A stretch of 64,000 nt of DNA from JACOTV01 sp964579395 (lineage in GTDB: Bacteria; Patescibacteriota; Microgenomatia; UBA1406; GWC2-37-13): positions 62,001-126,000 of the forward strand of contig CAZOFT010000003.1 in NCBI GenBank assembly GCA_964579395.1. Reading direction: 5' to 3'. Shown here piece by piece: positions 17,215-26,027 of this stretch (position 1 is the stretch's first letter; each line of letters starts with the position of its first letter). The notes beneath the pieces were generated by a model. It searched no databases. It saw only the letters and a program-made list of their open reading frames with translations, and was not told the DNA's origin. The position numbers and the translations under genes were made by a program.

Positions 17215-17260
17215 TTGCAAAAGACACACCCAACCAGTACAATGTTCGTACATACGAACA
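17215..17260 (+). promoter_or_regulatory. Promoter and operator of the metal transport operon
   Basis: A -35 TTGCAA (17215-17220), a 17-nt spacer and a -10 TACAAT (17238-17243) form a well-spaced promoter. Directly after it lies a perfect 8-bp inverted repeat TGTTCGTA-CA-TACGAACA (17243-17260) covering the expected transcription start. The first gene encodes a DtxR/MntR-type repressor, so this is most simply its own operator. Confidence 0.85.
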
Positions 17261-17271
17261 ATTAGGACACT

Positions 17272-17679
17272 ATGACACTTACTGCCACGCGCGAAGACTA
17301 TATCAGAGAGATTGCCCGCCTTTTGTATACTCATGAGGTGGCACGCCCTGTGGAAATAGCCAAACGCCTCGGCCTTGCTCGCTCCACCGTGACTGAGCGC
17401 CTCCAATCACTACAGCAAGACGGGTACGTAGAAGGCGGAAAGTATCAGTCAGTGACACTGAGCAAAAAAGGACAGCAAGTTGCTCGATCGCTCACCCGCA
17501 CCCATCGAATCGTTGAAACATTTTTACATGAGGTTTTGAAACGCCCGGCCGAAGAGATTCATGAAGAAGCACATGCATTAGAACATGCGTTTTCCCAGGA
17601 ATCCATTGAGGCCATTTATGAATTATTGGGTCACCCCACGCATGACCCACACGGACAACCCATCCCCAACTCTGCATGA
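17272..17679 (+). CDS. DtxR/MntR-family metal-dependent regulator
   Basis: The protein has 135 aa. A winged HTH (about 8-65; PVEIAKRLGLARSTVTERLQSL) is followed by a helical dimerisation and metal-binding region (about 75-125) with HRIVETFLHE, EEIHEEAHALEH and a C-terminal His cluster. It lacks the SH3-like third domain, as in MntR. AGGA lies 5 nt before the ATG. The perfect inverted repeat in the promoter suggests autoregulation by metal. It is followed with an ATGA overlap by the solute-binding protein gene, so the four genes form one operon. Confidence 0.92.
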   Translation: MTLTATREDYIREIARLLYTHEVARPVEIAKRLGLARSTVTERLQSLQQDGYVEGGKYQSVTLSKKGQQVARSLTRTHRIVETFLHEVLKRPAEEIHEEAHALEHAFSQESIEAIYELLGHPTHDPHGQPIPNSA

Positions 17680-18587
17680 AATCAATTCTTATCACCCTCA
17701 CCGCAATAGTAGTTATCGTCTGCGGCGTGTGGGCAATTCATTTGCGCATTAAGCCCAACAACGCCCAACAGAAAAAACTGGTTCTCACCACCTTTACCGT
17801 CATCGCTGATATGACTCGCGAGGTTGCGGGAGATGATGTGGTTGTGGAGTCGATCACCAAACCCGGCGCAGAAATACACCATTATGAGCCCACCCCACAA
17901 GATCTGGTGCGCGTACAGGAAGCTGATCTTATTCTCGATAACGGAATGAATCTGGAAAAGTGGGCAGCAAAGCTATACAGCAATGCCCCGAGCGTACCAC
18001 ACGCAACCCTTACAGACGGCATTGAGCCAAGTCTTATAAGCGAAGGTCCTTACAGCGGATTCCCCAATCCTCATGCCTGGATGTCTCCATCAAATGCATT
18101 AGTCTATGTAGACAACATAACAAATGCGCTTATCAGCATAGCTCCGGAGCATAGCGATGCATTTTTGCGCCGCGCCGATATCTATCGACGCAAAATCGCT
18201 GCAGTCGATGGGTCGCTACAAACGACGCTTGCTAAAATTCCGGCAGATAGACGCTATCTGGTGAGTTGTGAAGGTGCGTTCAGCTACCTTACTCGCGACT
18301 ACAGCCTACAAGAACTGTACCTGTGGCCGATAAACAGTGATTCACAAGGCACTCCCCAACAGATAAAACATGTTGTTGAGCAAGTGAGAAAAAACCGCAT
18401 ACCCGCTGTGTTTTGTGAAAGCACCGTGGGCTCAAAACCGCAAGAGCAGGTAATCGCCGAAACCGGCACACGATTCGGCGGTGTATTTTACGTAGATTCC
18501 TTGTCAGGGCTTGACGGACCTGCCTCAAGCTATATTGAGCTGCTTGAATATAATGCCCAACTCCTTATTAACGGATTATCACAATAA
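17676..18587 (+). CDS. Metal ABC transporter substrate-binding protein (ZnuA/MntA family)
   Basis: The protein has 303 aa with an N-terminal hydrophobic signal or anchor (about 4-22). Candidate metal ligands match the cluster A-I set: H68 or H69 in EIHHYEP, H133 in NPHAWMSP, E199 in SCEGAFSYL, and D274 in YVDSLS. His, His, Glu, Asp is the set usual for manganese or iron binders. There is no His-rich loop typical of ZnuA. It overlaps the regulator gene by 4 nt and is followed 2 nt later by the ATPase gene. Manganese is the best guess, supported by the MntR-like regulator. Confidence 0.92.
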   Translation: MKSILITLTAIVVIVCGVWAIHLRIKPNNAQQKKLVLTTFTVIADMTREVAGDDVVVESITKPGAEIHHYEPTPQDLVRVQEADLILDNGMNLEKWAAKLYSNAPSVPHATLTDGIEPSLISEGPYSGFPNPHAWMSPSNALVYVDNITNALISIAPEHSDAFLRRADIYRRKIAAVDGSLQTTLAKIPADRRYLVSCEGAFSYLTRDYSLQELYLWPINSDSQGTPQQIKHVVEQVRKNRIPAVFCESTVGSKPQEQVIAETGTRFGGVFYVDSLSGLDGPASSYIELLEYNAQLLINGLSQ

Positions 18588-18589
18588 CA

Positions 18590-19357
18590 ATGTCAGACCA
18601 ACTCGCACTAGAAGCAACCAAAATAACCGTCATGTACGGCGACAACGTAGGTATTCGCGACGCGACACTCCAGCTGTCACCCGGTTCGATCTGCGCCATG
18701 ATCGGTATGAATGGCGTCGGCAAATCAACGCTGTTTAATTCTATTATGGGTTTTGTGAAGCCTCAAAAAGGCACAATCCGCATATACGGACAACCACTGC
18801 GACAGGCGCAAAAAAAGGGGCTTATTGCCTACATGCCTCAAGCTGAGGAAATAGATTGGGATTTCCCGATCGAAGTATATGATGTCGTGATGATGGGCAG
18901 ATACGGCTACATGAATCGCTTTCGTACCCCATCGGCACAAGATGAGCAGATTGTAGAAGAAGCCCTAAAACGTGTTGCTATGTGGGATTTTCGATCACGC
19001 CAGATCGGTGAGCTTTCCGGAGGACAAAAAAAACGGGTGTTTGTGGCGCGAGCACTGGCGCAAGATGCTCAAATGATGCTGCTGGATGAACCATTTGCCG
19101 GCGTTGACGCAAAAACAGAAGCGGCAATCACCGCCATTCTTCTTGAACTCAAGTCTGAAGGAAAAACGATTCTCATCTCAACACACGAGCTCACTTCTGT
19201 GTCTGAATACTGTGACCACGTTGCGCTGATCAAACATACTGTTTTGGCATCTGGCAAAACAGAAGATGTGTTTACACCTGAGCTTATTTCCAAAACATTT
19301 GACGGCATGATCCACCGTCTGGTTATCAATGAACACCCGGTTGATATCAACCATTAA
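18590..19357 (+). CDS. Metal ABC transporter ATP-binding protein
   Basis: The protein has 255 aa. Walker A GMNGVGKST (39-47), the Q-loop around MPQAEEIDWDFP, signature LSGGQ (142-146), Walker B MMLLDEP (162-168) and the switch His in STHE are all present. The Q-loop region DWDFPI is typical of the Mn/Zn/Fe (MntB/ZnuC) subgroup. It energises uptake by the permease encoded 3 nt downstream. Confidence 0.96.
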   Translation: MSDQLALEATKITVMYGDNVGIRDATLQLSPGSICAMIGMNGVGKSTLFNSIMGFVKPQKGTIRIYGQPLRQAQKKGLIAYMPQAEEIDWDFPIEVYDVVMMGRYGYMNRFRTPSAQDEQIVEEALKRVAMWDFRSRQIGELSGGQKKRVFVARALAQDAQMMLLDEPFAGVDAKTEAAITAILLELKSEGKTILISTHELTSVSEYCDHVALIKHTVLASGKTEDVFTPELISKTFDGMIHRLVINEHPVDINH

Positions 19358-19360
19358 TCT

Positions 19361-20203
19361 ATGATTGACCTTATTATTCAGCCGCTTCAGTACGAATTTA
19401 TGGTTCGTGCAATTACCCTTAGTATTGTGGTAGGAGTCGTTTGCTCAATGCTTTCATGCTTTCTCATGGTGAAACGCTGGTCCCTGATGGGTGACGCAAT
19501 ATCCCATTCTGTGCTTCCGGGCGTGGTGATTTCTTACATAATCGGGATTCCGTTCGGCATCGGCGCATTTGTCTTTGGCCTGCTGTCAGTTATCGGCATA
19601 GGCATCATAAAAGCGCGTACGCGTATCAAAGAAGACGCCATAATCGGCATCATGTTTACCTCGCTGTTTGCGCTGGGCATCGTACTGGTTTCTGCAATTC
19701 CCAGCAACATTGACCTGATGCATATTCTTTTCGGATATGTGCTTGGCATCACCAATAAAGACGCAATTCAAACAACCGTATTGGGACTCAGCACCATCGG
19801 TCTTGTACTCTGGCTCTACAAAGATCTTGTGCTGTTTTGTTTTGACCCAAAGCATGCGCGTGCCATCGGCATCAATACGACATTGCTGTACTACGCGCTT
19901 TTGATCATGTTGGCTTTAACCACGGTTGCAGCCATGCAGACAGTCGGAGTCATTCTTGTTATTGCGATGCTTGTGACCCCCGGCGTCACCGGATATCTGT
20001 GGACGAACCGATTTGACTTAATGATGTGTATCTCGATTGCAAGTGGTGTGGCGGCATGTATATTTGGAGCGTATGCAAGCTATTATCTGAACGTCTCAAC
20101 AGGCGGCGCAATCGTATTGGCCCAGGCAATCATATTTATTTTCTCGCTTCTTTTTGCACCGCGATACGGCCTACTTGCCTCACGACTGCAAAAAAAGCAG
20201 TAA
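19361..20203 (+). CDS. Metal ABC transporter permease
   Basis: The protein has 280 aa and about eight to nine membrane helices. It carries family blocks of the ABC-3 (ZnuB/MntC) permeases: VKRWSLMGDAISHSVLPGV near the N-terminus, FDPKHARAIG near the middle and AMQTVGVILVIAMLVTPG. Last gene of the metal uptake operon that starts at 17272. Confidence 0.95.
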   Translation: MIDLIIQPLQYEFMVRAITLSIVVGVVCSMLSCFLMVKRWSLMGDAISHSVLPGVVISYIIGIPFGIGAFVFGLLSVIGIGIIKARTRIKEDAIIGIMFTSLFALGIVLVSAIPSNIDLMHILFGYVLGITNKDAIQTTVLGLSTIGLVLWLYKDLVLFCFDPKHARAIGINTTLLYYALLIMLALTTVAAMQTVGVILVIAMLVTPGVTGYLWTNRFDLMMCISIASGVAACIFGAYASYYLNVSTGGAIVLAQAIIFIFSLLFAPRYGLLASRLQKKQ

Positions 20204-20262
20204 ACACTTTCCTTGGCTGCGCCCTAGACTGACCGTCTGAAAATAGACTATAATGAGGTCCT

Positions 20263-21963
20263 ATGGATTTTAAGCTCCCCATCCTGGAGCGTCAGCATTC
20301 CCGCCATGGATTTCGCTCCAAAGATACCGGTAATCGTAGCCGTGAAGTGATGTTGATATCGCTTATCGGAGTGGGTCTGTTGATCGTGGTGTTTGTCAGA
20401 CTGTTTCAAGTCACGGTGGTCCAAGGAGCATATTATGCCCGCCTCTCTGAAGATAATCGCATACGTGAAATCGCGATCGAAGCGCCGCGGGGCACTATCA
20501 CTGACCGACAGGGAAATCGCCTCGCATATAGTGAGTCCGCCCATGTGGGAAGCAGCGCAGCTCGCCTTATTGCGCGTCGTAAGTATCTGGACGGGATGGC
20601 CCTCGGACATCTCATCGGCTATCGTCAGCGTGCAGATGAGTCTGATCTTAAGCAAGATCCCTGTATCGGCAAGTTGGCACTCGGCGATGAGACCGGGAAA
20701 AAAGGGGTTGAGAAAGTATTTGAATGCGAACTGCGCGGCCGCAACGGCCAAAAGCTGGTGGAATATGACGCACATGGCCAAGCCGTGCAAACTCTCGCCG
20801 TGTCTCCTCCCAAACCGGGTCAAGATATCAAGCTGGCAGTTGACGCAGGGCTTCAGAAAGCTGCATATGAGGCAATTGCCACAGAGAGCGCCAAGCTGGA
20901 CGAACCGATTCGCAAGGCGGCTGTTGTAGCCACGGATCCGCACACCGGTGAACTCCTGACGCTCCTCTCTACTCCCAGCTTTGATCCGCAAGACTTTGAA
21001 GATGAGACGGATGAAGTTGTAGCTCTCATCAAAAACAAAGACCAGCCGCTGTTTAACCGTGCAACAGAAGCCAGTTATCCGCCCGGGTCAATATTCAAAA
21101 TCATTGTCGCCGCAGGTGCGCTGGAAGACAAAACAATTACTACATCAACACTTATTGAAGATAACGGATTCATAAAAGCCGGTCCAAGCATATTTCACAA
21201 CTGGTACTACACTGAATATGGGCGCACTGATGGGCAAGTAGACGTTTTTAAAGCACTGCAGCGCTCAAACGATATTTACTTTTATAAAGTCGGTGAAAAA
21301 ATGGGTGAGCTCGCCATCAAACGCTGGAGCGAACATTTGGGTCTGGGCGACAAAACTACACTTCCCTTTGACCAAAATGCAGGAGTACTTCCCTCGCCGT
21401 TTTGGAAGCAAGAGACGCTGAAGGAAAATTGGTACTTGGGAGATACGTATAACTACTCGATCGGTCAGGGGTATCTGCTGGTTTCCCCCTTGCAAATCCA
21501 TCAGGCAGAAACAGCAATTTCCTCAGACGGCATGATCTGTGATCCGCAGCTTTTGGCTCAAGCCAAACCCCACTGCCGCACAGTAAATCTATCTGCCCAA
21601 ACTATTGAGACAGTGAAAGAAGGTATGAAGCGCGCCTGCCAATCCGGCGGTACCGGTTGGCCATTTTTTGGATTTACGGTGAAAGGAAAGCAAGTGCAAG
21701 TAGGCTGCAAAACAGGCACAGCCGAAGCGCATGGACTGGATGATCCTGATCCTCATGCATGGTTTACCATCTTTGCCCCGTATGAGGACCCGACTATTCA
21801 CATTACCGTACTGGTTGAAAACGGCGGACAGGGGTCAGATGTCGCCGCACCGATCTCCAAAGCCATGCTGACCTATTACTTTGAACACGAAAATCGTTAC
21901 AAACTGCTTCCAGACGCACAACCGCAACTCTCTGTCACCCCAGCGGTTGAACTGCGCGAATAA
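20263..21963 (+). CDS. Class B penicillin-binding protein 2
   Basis: The protein has 566 aa. One N-terminal membrane anchor (about 28-48) precedes a PBP dimer region with EAPRGTITDRQGNRLA. The transpeptidase domain has SxxK (S276-IF-K279), the SND triad (335-337) and KTGTAE (483-488). Known role: cross-linking of peptidoglycan during cell elongation. It is shorter than typical PBP2 in the dimerisation domain. TATAAT lies 8 nt before the ATG. It follows the metal transport operon by 60 nt but has its own promoter. Confidence 0.94.
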   Translation: MDFKLPILERQHSRHGFRSKDTGNRSREVMLISLIGVGLLIVVFVRLFQVTVVQGAYYARLSEDNRIREIAIEAPRGTITDRQGNRLAYSESAHVGSSAARLIARRKYLDGMALGHLIGYRQRADESDLKQDPCIGKLALGDETGKKGVEKVFECELRGRNGQKLVEYDAHGQAVQTLAVSPPKPGQDIKLAVDAGLQKAAYEAIATESAKLDEPIRKAAVVATDPHTGELLTLLSTPSFDPQDFEDETDEVVALIKNKDQPLFNRATEASYPPGSIFKIIVAAGALEDKTITTSTLIEDNGFIKAGPSIFHNWYYTEYGRTDGQVDVFKALQRSNDIYFYKVGEKMGELAIKRWSEHLGLGDKTTLPFDQNAGVLPSPFWKQETLKENWYLGDTYNYSIGQGYLLVSPLQIHQAETAISSDGMICDPQLLAQAKPHCRTVNLSAQTIETVKEGMKRACQSGGTGWPFFGFTVKGKQVQVGCKTGTAEAHGLDDPDPHAWFTIFAPYEDPTIHITVLVENGGQGSDVAAPISKAMLTYYFEHENRYKLLPDAQPQLSVTPAVELRE

Positions 21964-22029
21964 CAGAATCGGCGCCACAAGCGCCCTCTCGCTTGTTATA
22001 ATAAACTTCTCATGAGGCAACTCATGCAA

Positions 22030-22103
22030 GCCCGGATAGTTCAGTGGCATAACAGGCCCTTGGTAAGGGCCAGACACGAGTTCGATTCTCGTTCCGGGCT
22101 CCA
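22030..22103 (+). tRNA. tRNA-Thr(GGT)
   Basis: Complete cloverleaf: acceptor GCCCGGA with TCCGGGC, anticodon stem GGCCC/GGGCC with loop TTGGTAA (anticodon GGT), and T-arm CGAG-TTCGATT-CTCG. The discriminator is T and the CCA end is encoded (22101-22103), unlike the tRNA-Pro and tRNA-His genes in this window. A T-run follows. Confidence 0.96.
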
Positions 22104-22139
22104 CTCCTTTTTTTCAGACAACTTGCTACACTTAGCGGT

Positions 22140-22799
22140 ATGTTCATCCGTCCATCAGATCGATTGATTATCCCCCAAACGGAACATCTCAAACTTGCCG
22201 GTGTGATCGCCGCACATTGGGGTAATGATTCATTTGAGAAGCCCGGCATCGAGCGGGACGCATTTGTCAAAGGAGTGACCGAGCATGATGCCGCATACGG
22301 ACAGATGGATACGCTGTCGATTACCGAGATGACCCAAGAAGCACGGTGGGATATTTTGACAAAACTCATTCAACAAGACTTGGGTAATCCTACTTCAAAC
22401 ATTGTTGCTTTATGCCACGTGCTTCGCCTTATTGGAGATGATCCGACCAGACGAGATCTACGTGAGCAATGCTTACTGCGCATCGACCGTGAGATTGAAA
22501 AAACCGATTACCTTCACCATGATTTTGCCTGGGCAGATCCTATCACGGAGCTTTGTGACAATATAAGCTTTGACTTTTGCCAGGAAGAGCACACGCCCGC
22601 TCACGGCGAAGTGTATCGTCTGAAAAGCGATACCAAGGCAACGCTTATCACGTATACGATTGCGCAAAACACCATAACACTTGATCCCTGGCCGCTGGAT
22701 GCGCCGTGCATTGAAGGCTCGATTCTCGGCTATGAAGAAGAAGGATACCCGACAAGCAAATCCCACTCCATCCCCTACGTTATCACTGCAAAAGAATGA
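22140..22799 (+). CDS. DUF3891 family protein
   Basis: The protein has 219 aa. The start IIPQTEHLKLAGVIAAHWG and the EHD motif near residue 48 match the DUF3891 family, whose function is unknown to me. The conserved His and Asp residues suggest a metal-dependent hydrolase-like all-alpha fold. TACACT lies 7 nt before the ATG. The downstream HAD gene overlaps by 4 nt (ATGA), so the two products probably act together. Confidence 0.78.
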   Translation: MFIRPSDRLIIPQTEHLKLAGVIAAHWGNDSFEKPGIERDAFVKGVTEHDAAYGQMDTLSITEMTQEARWDILTKLIQQDLGNPTSNIVALCHVLRLIGDDPTRRDLREQCLLRIDREIEKTDYLHHDFAWADPITELCDNISFDFCQEEHTPAHGEVYRLKSDTKATLITYTIAQNTITLDPWPLDAPCIEGSILGYEEEGYPTSKSHSIPYVITAKE

Positions 22800-23446
22800 G
22801 TAAAGCGAGCCTTGTCATTTTTGACATCGACGGGACGCTTATTGACACCCGTACATTTATTCTGGAGTCCTATATTCATGTGGCAAAACAACTCGGCAAT
22901 ATAACGTATACGCAAGATCGACTACCCCACTACCTCACATCCGGAACGCTGAACCAAACATATAGCGCATTTCTGCCCCATGTAGAACTCACAGATGCGA
23001 TGAGCGAACACGAGGCATTTCAAAAGCAAAACCTCGATCTTATCAGACCCTATGAAGGAGCGCAGCAGCTACTTGAAGTGCTCAGTAAAACCCATGCAAT
23101 AGCTGCCCTCACAAACAGAAGAAGCACATCGGCACACACCAACATGAAACGCATGCACATTCACGAATATTTTGACCTAATACTCACTGCAGATGATGTG
23201 GCCAATCACAAACCGCATCCGGAAGGCGTTTTATACAGCATGCGTCATCTGGGAGCATCTGCTGACACGACTACTATGGTTGGTGATTCAGCGGCAGACA
23301 TCGATGCCGGACGCGCCGCAAACACAAACACGATCGGCGTAACACATGGATTTTCGAGCGTGAATCAAATGGAAGAAATTGCTCCCAATCACATCATTCA
23401 CTCGCTTAGTGAGCTGCCGCCGTTGGTTACTACCTCATCCGCGTGA
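22796..23446 (+). CDS. HAD-family hydrolase, phosphoglycolate phosphatase-like
   Basis: The protein has 216 aa. Motif I FDIDGTLID (nucleophile Asp near residue 9), motif II TNRR, motif III Lys in NHKPHPEG, and motif IV GDSAADIDAG are all in order; a helical cap (about 17-85) places it in the C1-cap group. The substrate cannot be read from the sequence. It is coupled to DUF3891 upstream. The last 49 nt overlap the convergent aminomutase gene. Confidence 0.93.
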   Translation: MSKASLVIFDIDGTLIDTRTFILESYIHVAKQLGNITYTQDRLPHYLTSGTLNQTYSAFLPHVELTDAMSEHEAFQKQNLDLIRPYEGAQQLLEVLSKTHAIAALTNRRSTSAHTNMKRMHIHEYFDLILTADDVANHKPHPEGVLYSMRHLGASADTTTMVGDSAADIDAGRAANTNTIGVTHGFSSVNQMEEIAPNHIIHSLSELPPLVTTSSA

Positions 23447-24465
23447 TCGATATAGGCGTGAGGAGTTCCGTCATGTAGCCGCACGCTATACTCACGTCCT
23501 AATACGCGCTTAAACAAATCAACCGGATATTTCCCGAGCCCTCCGGGAAGATCGATGACATAGGTGGGAATGGCGATACCGGTCGTCGTTTGCCTGAGTG
23601 TTGCGTAGAGCTCTTTCCCCCGCGCAAGTGATATGCGAAAGTGATGAGTACCGGCTGCCGCGTCCAGATGATGCAGATAGTAAGGCTTTACACCGATCTC
23701 AACCAGTCGTACAAATAGCTCCTGCAGCGCATTCGCTGAGTCATTGACCCCCTTCATCAGCACCGTCTGAGACAAGAGCATCACTCCTGCACTGCGCAGT
23801 CGCTCTATTGCATGCATAAATGCCGGCGTAATTTCTCTGGAATGATTGATGTGCAGCACGACTGTCGTGGGAGTAGTTGCGACCAACGCTTTCACAAATG
23901 ATTCGGTGATGCGTGCCGGGTACACCACAGGTGTTCTTGTGTGAAAGCGAATGAGCCGAACATGTTCAATTGTATTGAGCTGTTCCACGACAGAGTGCAT
24001 AAACGCATCAGGAAATGTGAACGGATCGCCACCTGAGAGGATCACTTCACGAATACCTTTTTGTGATGCGATATACTCAATCGCTGCCTGCATATCTGCC
24101 CGATTGGTCTCAAGCATGTTTTTTCTGAAACAAAACCGACAATGCACGGCACACATATTCGTGAGCATCAACAGACATCTGTCAATGTGGCGATGTACCA
24201 CTCCCGGCACCGGACTGTGCGGCTTGTCGGCAATGGGGTCAGCCACTTCATACTCTTTCACGTCCTGCTCCAAATTTGATGTCAACACCATGCGCAACAG
24301 CGGATCATTGCTGTCGGTCCAGTTGATCAAGTCGATGTAGTATTTGGGTATAAGAAGACGAAACGGATGTTCTTTAGCCAAAAGCGCAGAATCGTACTCC
24401 ACCTTATGTGTGTCGAGATATGCCCGTAACTCGGCCACAGAAAATACAAAATCTTCGCGTTTCAT
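23398..24465 (-). CDS. kamA: Lysine 2,3-aminomutase family radical SAM enzyme
   Basis: The protein has 355 aa from ATG 24465, with TATAAT 6 nt upstream. The radical SAM cluster cysteines are C105, C109, C112 (CAVHCRFC); ILSGGDPF follows, and LPGGLGKYPVD carries the likely PLP lysine. Known reaction: conversion of L-lysine to beta-lysine using SAM, a [4Fe-4S] cluster and PLP; the shorter EpmB relatives act on EF-P. This copy lacks the long C-terminal part of clostridial enzymes. No ablB-like acetyltransferase is adjacent; a GNAT lies 5.6 kb away. The specific substrate is uncertain. Confidence 0.9.
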   Translation of the reverse strand: MKREDFVFSVAELRAYLDTHKVEYDSALLAKEHPFRLLIPKYYIDLINWTDSNDPLLRMVLTSNLEQDVKEYEVADPIADKPHSPVPGVVHRHIDRCLLMLTNMCAVHCRFCFRKNMLETNRADMQAAIEYIASQKGIREVILSGGDPFTFPDAFMHSVVEQLNTIEHVRLIRFHTRTPVVYPARITESFVKALVATTPTTVVLHINHSREITPAFMHAIERLRSAGVMLLSQTVLMKGVNDSANALQELFVRLVEIGVKPYYLHHLDAAAGTHHFRISLARGKELYATLRQTTTGIAIPTYVIDLPGGLGKYPVDLFKRVLGREYSVRLHDGTPHAYIDHADEVVTNGGSSLSE

Positions 24466-24538
24466 GGCTCTATTATAACCCAAACCTTCATTTCTCGCAT
24501 AGTCCAAAATGGAAGATCGACACTGTAAAATAGTCACT

Positions 24539-25636
24539 ATGAAGTTCATTACTCTCTTCCTCTTCACCATCGGTGTACTGTGTATGAGCAGCTCTTCCCA
24601 TGCCGCATCTCTTATTGAAAGCAACACTCCTCCGGATGATCATATATATGATGCGATTGTTGAGCGCGTTGTCCAAACCAAACCTGTAAAACTTGATGGC
24701 GCTGCGTACTACACCCAAACTCTCCGACTCAATGTTAAACAAGACAATAGGCAGCGAACTGTTACTGTAGCTACTGGATATATTCCTCAGGCCAAAGAGG
24801 CGCTTTACAACAAGGGTGATACAGTGCTTGTTGGCTATCAATCAAGCGGTCTTGTCGATGAATATTGGTATGTAATCGGACACAAACGAAGCAACACATT
24901 GGTCTTGCTCACCGGATTGTTTTGTCTTCTTGCACTTATTGCCACTCGCAAACAAGGTCTCAGGTCGCTTGTAGCCATGGCGATCACCGGCCTACTGGTA
25001 CTTATCGGGCTGCTGCCTCTTCTTTTTAGTGGCGTCTCTGCAACCCTGGCTCTGTGTGGATTTGCGGGCGTCATTTTGCCAATTAATTTTTACCTCTCGC
25101 ATGGTGTGTCGAAAAAAACATCCATTGCGGTTTTTGCTTCAGTTCTTATTGTGATGAGCTGCATCTTGATTTCGCAATATCTGGTGAACCAACTTCATCT
25201 TACCGGACTCAGCAGTGCCCAGTTGCAATCACTCCTCGCAACTCACGGCAATTTTAACTTGGCGGGACTTGTTGCTGCAGGAGTCGTTATTAGTATTTTG
25301 GGTGTTATTGATGATATTACGATTACTCAAGCTTCAATTGTTCACGAACTTGCTGAGACGGGATCAAATATGACTGCGCGGTCATTGTATACCCAGTCGA
25401 TGAATGTGGGCCGTGATCATATTGCATCAGTCATAAATACACTCATTCTGGTCTATGCGGGATCCAATATAGCAACTATTCTTCTTATGACTACCTATCC
25501 TCGCCCGCTCACCGTGTTTTTTAACACAGAAGAAGTATCCACACAGTTACTCATCATGCTTCTTAGCAGCATCTCACTGATTGTCGCAATCCCTATGACC
25601 AGCGCCCTTGCAGCGTTCGTTTACCATAAAAAATAA
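24539..25636 (+). CDS. YibE/F-like membrane protein
   Basis: The protein has 365 aa from ATG 24539. A signal peptide (MKFITLFLFTIGVLCMSSSSHA) is followed by a small extracytoplasmic beta domain (about 25-120) and then seven or eight membrane helices. The order and the segment VIDDITITQASIVHEL match the YibE/F family, whose function is not established. TAAAAT lies 8-9 nt before the ATG. Transcription meets a convergent terminator at its 3' end. Confidence 0.88.
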   Translation: MKFITLFLFTIGVLCMSSSSHAASLIESNTPPDDHIYDAIVERVVQTKPVKLDGAAYYTQTLRLNVKQDNRQRTVTVATGYIPQAKEALYNKGDTVLVGYQSSGLVDEYWYVIGHKRSNTLVLLTGLFCLLALIATRKQGLRSLVAMAITGLLVLIGLLPLLFSGVSATLALCGFAGVILPINFYLSHGVSKKTSIAVFASVLIVMSCILISQYLVNQLHLTGLSSAQLQSLLATHGNFNLAGLVAAGVVISILGVIDDITITQASIVHELAETGSNMTARSLYTQSMNVGRDHIASVINTLILVYAGSNIATILLMTTYPRPLTVFFNTEEVSTQLLIMLLSSISLIVAIPMTSALAAFVYHKK

Positions 25637-25656
25637 CCTCGCCACAACGGGCGAGG
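25624..25656 (-). terminator. Rho-independent terminator of the 56-aa protein gene
   Basis: A 7-bp stem CCTCGCC/GGCGAGG (25637-25643 with 25650-25656) is followed on the minus strand by TTATTTTTTAT. It overlaps the end of the YibE/F gene and terminates the small gene at 25719-25889; the stem may also act in the plus direction. Confidence 0.8.
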
Positions 25657-25718
25657 CTATTGCGTAAGGTGTAAAGCGAAAATACACCGGCCGGTATATT
25701 TTTTCTAAAAAAACTCAC

Positions 25719-25889
25719 TTATGCCGCATCATAATCGGCTTTGCTTACAAATTTTATGAGCGTTCGACCGTCTTGGGTCTTTGCCGTTACAGCATATCTT
25801 GTCGAGCCTTTCACTTGAAATGTCTTTTTTCCAGTTACTTCTGCCTCTACTTTTTGTTTCTGCTTTACATCATAAAATAGTGTTTTCAT
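25719..25889 (-). CDS. Small basic protein, 56 aa, with perfect Shine-Dalgarno
   Basis: An ATG at 25889 is preceded by AGGAGGTGAT, the strongest ribosome binding site in the window, so translation should be high. The product begins MKTLFYDVKQKQKVEAEV and ends FVSKADYDAA. It is lysine-rich in the first half, free of Cys, and predicted as mostly beta strands (TFQVKG, RYAVTAKT, RTLIKFV). A terminator follows. The candidate promoter (TTGCAT, 16 nt, TACGAT) overlaps the left TGCAA-N5-TTGCA site, so the gene may share control with the divergent unit at 26028. The function is unknown; a small nucleic-acid-binding protein is one possibility. Confidence 0.85.
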   Translation of the reverse strand: MKTLFYDVKQKQKVEAEVTGKKTFQVKGSTRYAVTAKTQDGRTLIKFVSKADYDAA

Positions 25890-25944
25890 CCTAAATCACC
25901 TCCTTTCTGTTTTTATATGCGTCATCGTACATGTGACTCATGTT

Positions 25945-26004
25945 AATGCAAACAAGTTGCATTTGTCAAGTCATGTGATATTATGTAATTGCAATTAGAT
26001 TGCA
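25945..26004. promoter_or_regulatory. Two TGCAA-N5-TTGCA operator-like sites flanking a promoter
   Basis: Two inverted repeats of identical spacing lie at 25947-25961 and 25990-26004, 43 nt apart centre to centre. Between them a -35 TTGCAT (25957-25962), 16-nt spacer and -10 TATTAT (25979-25984) point to the gene at 26028. The first repeat covers the -35 and the second covers the expected start point, a classical repressor layout. The repeat resembles boxes bound by some Fur-family proteins such as Nur, and a Fur-family gene lies at 27602. Confidence 0.78.
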
Positions 26005-26027
26005 TTATTAAATGTTTTATTTCATCT

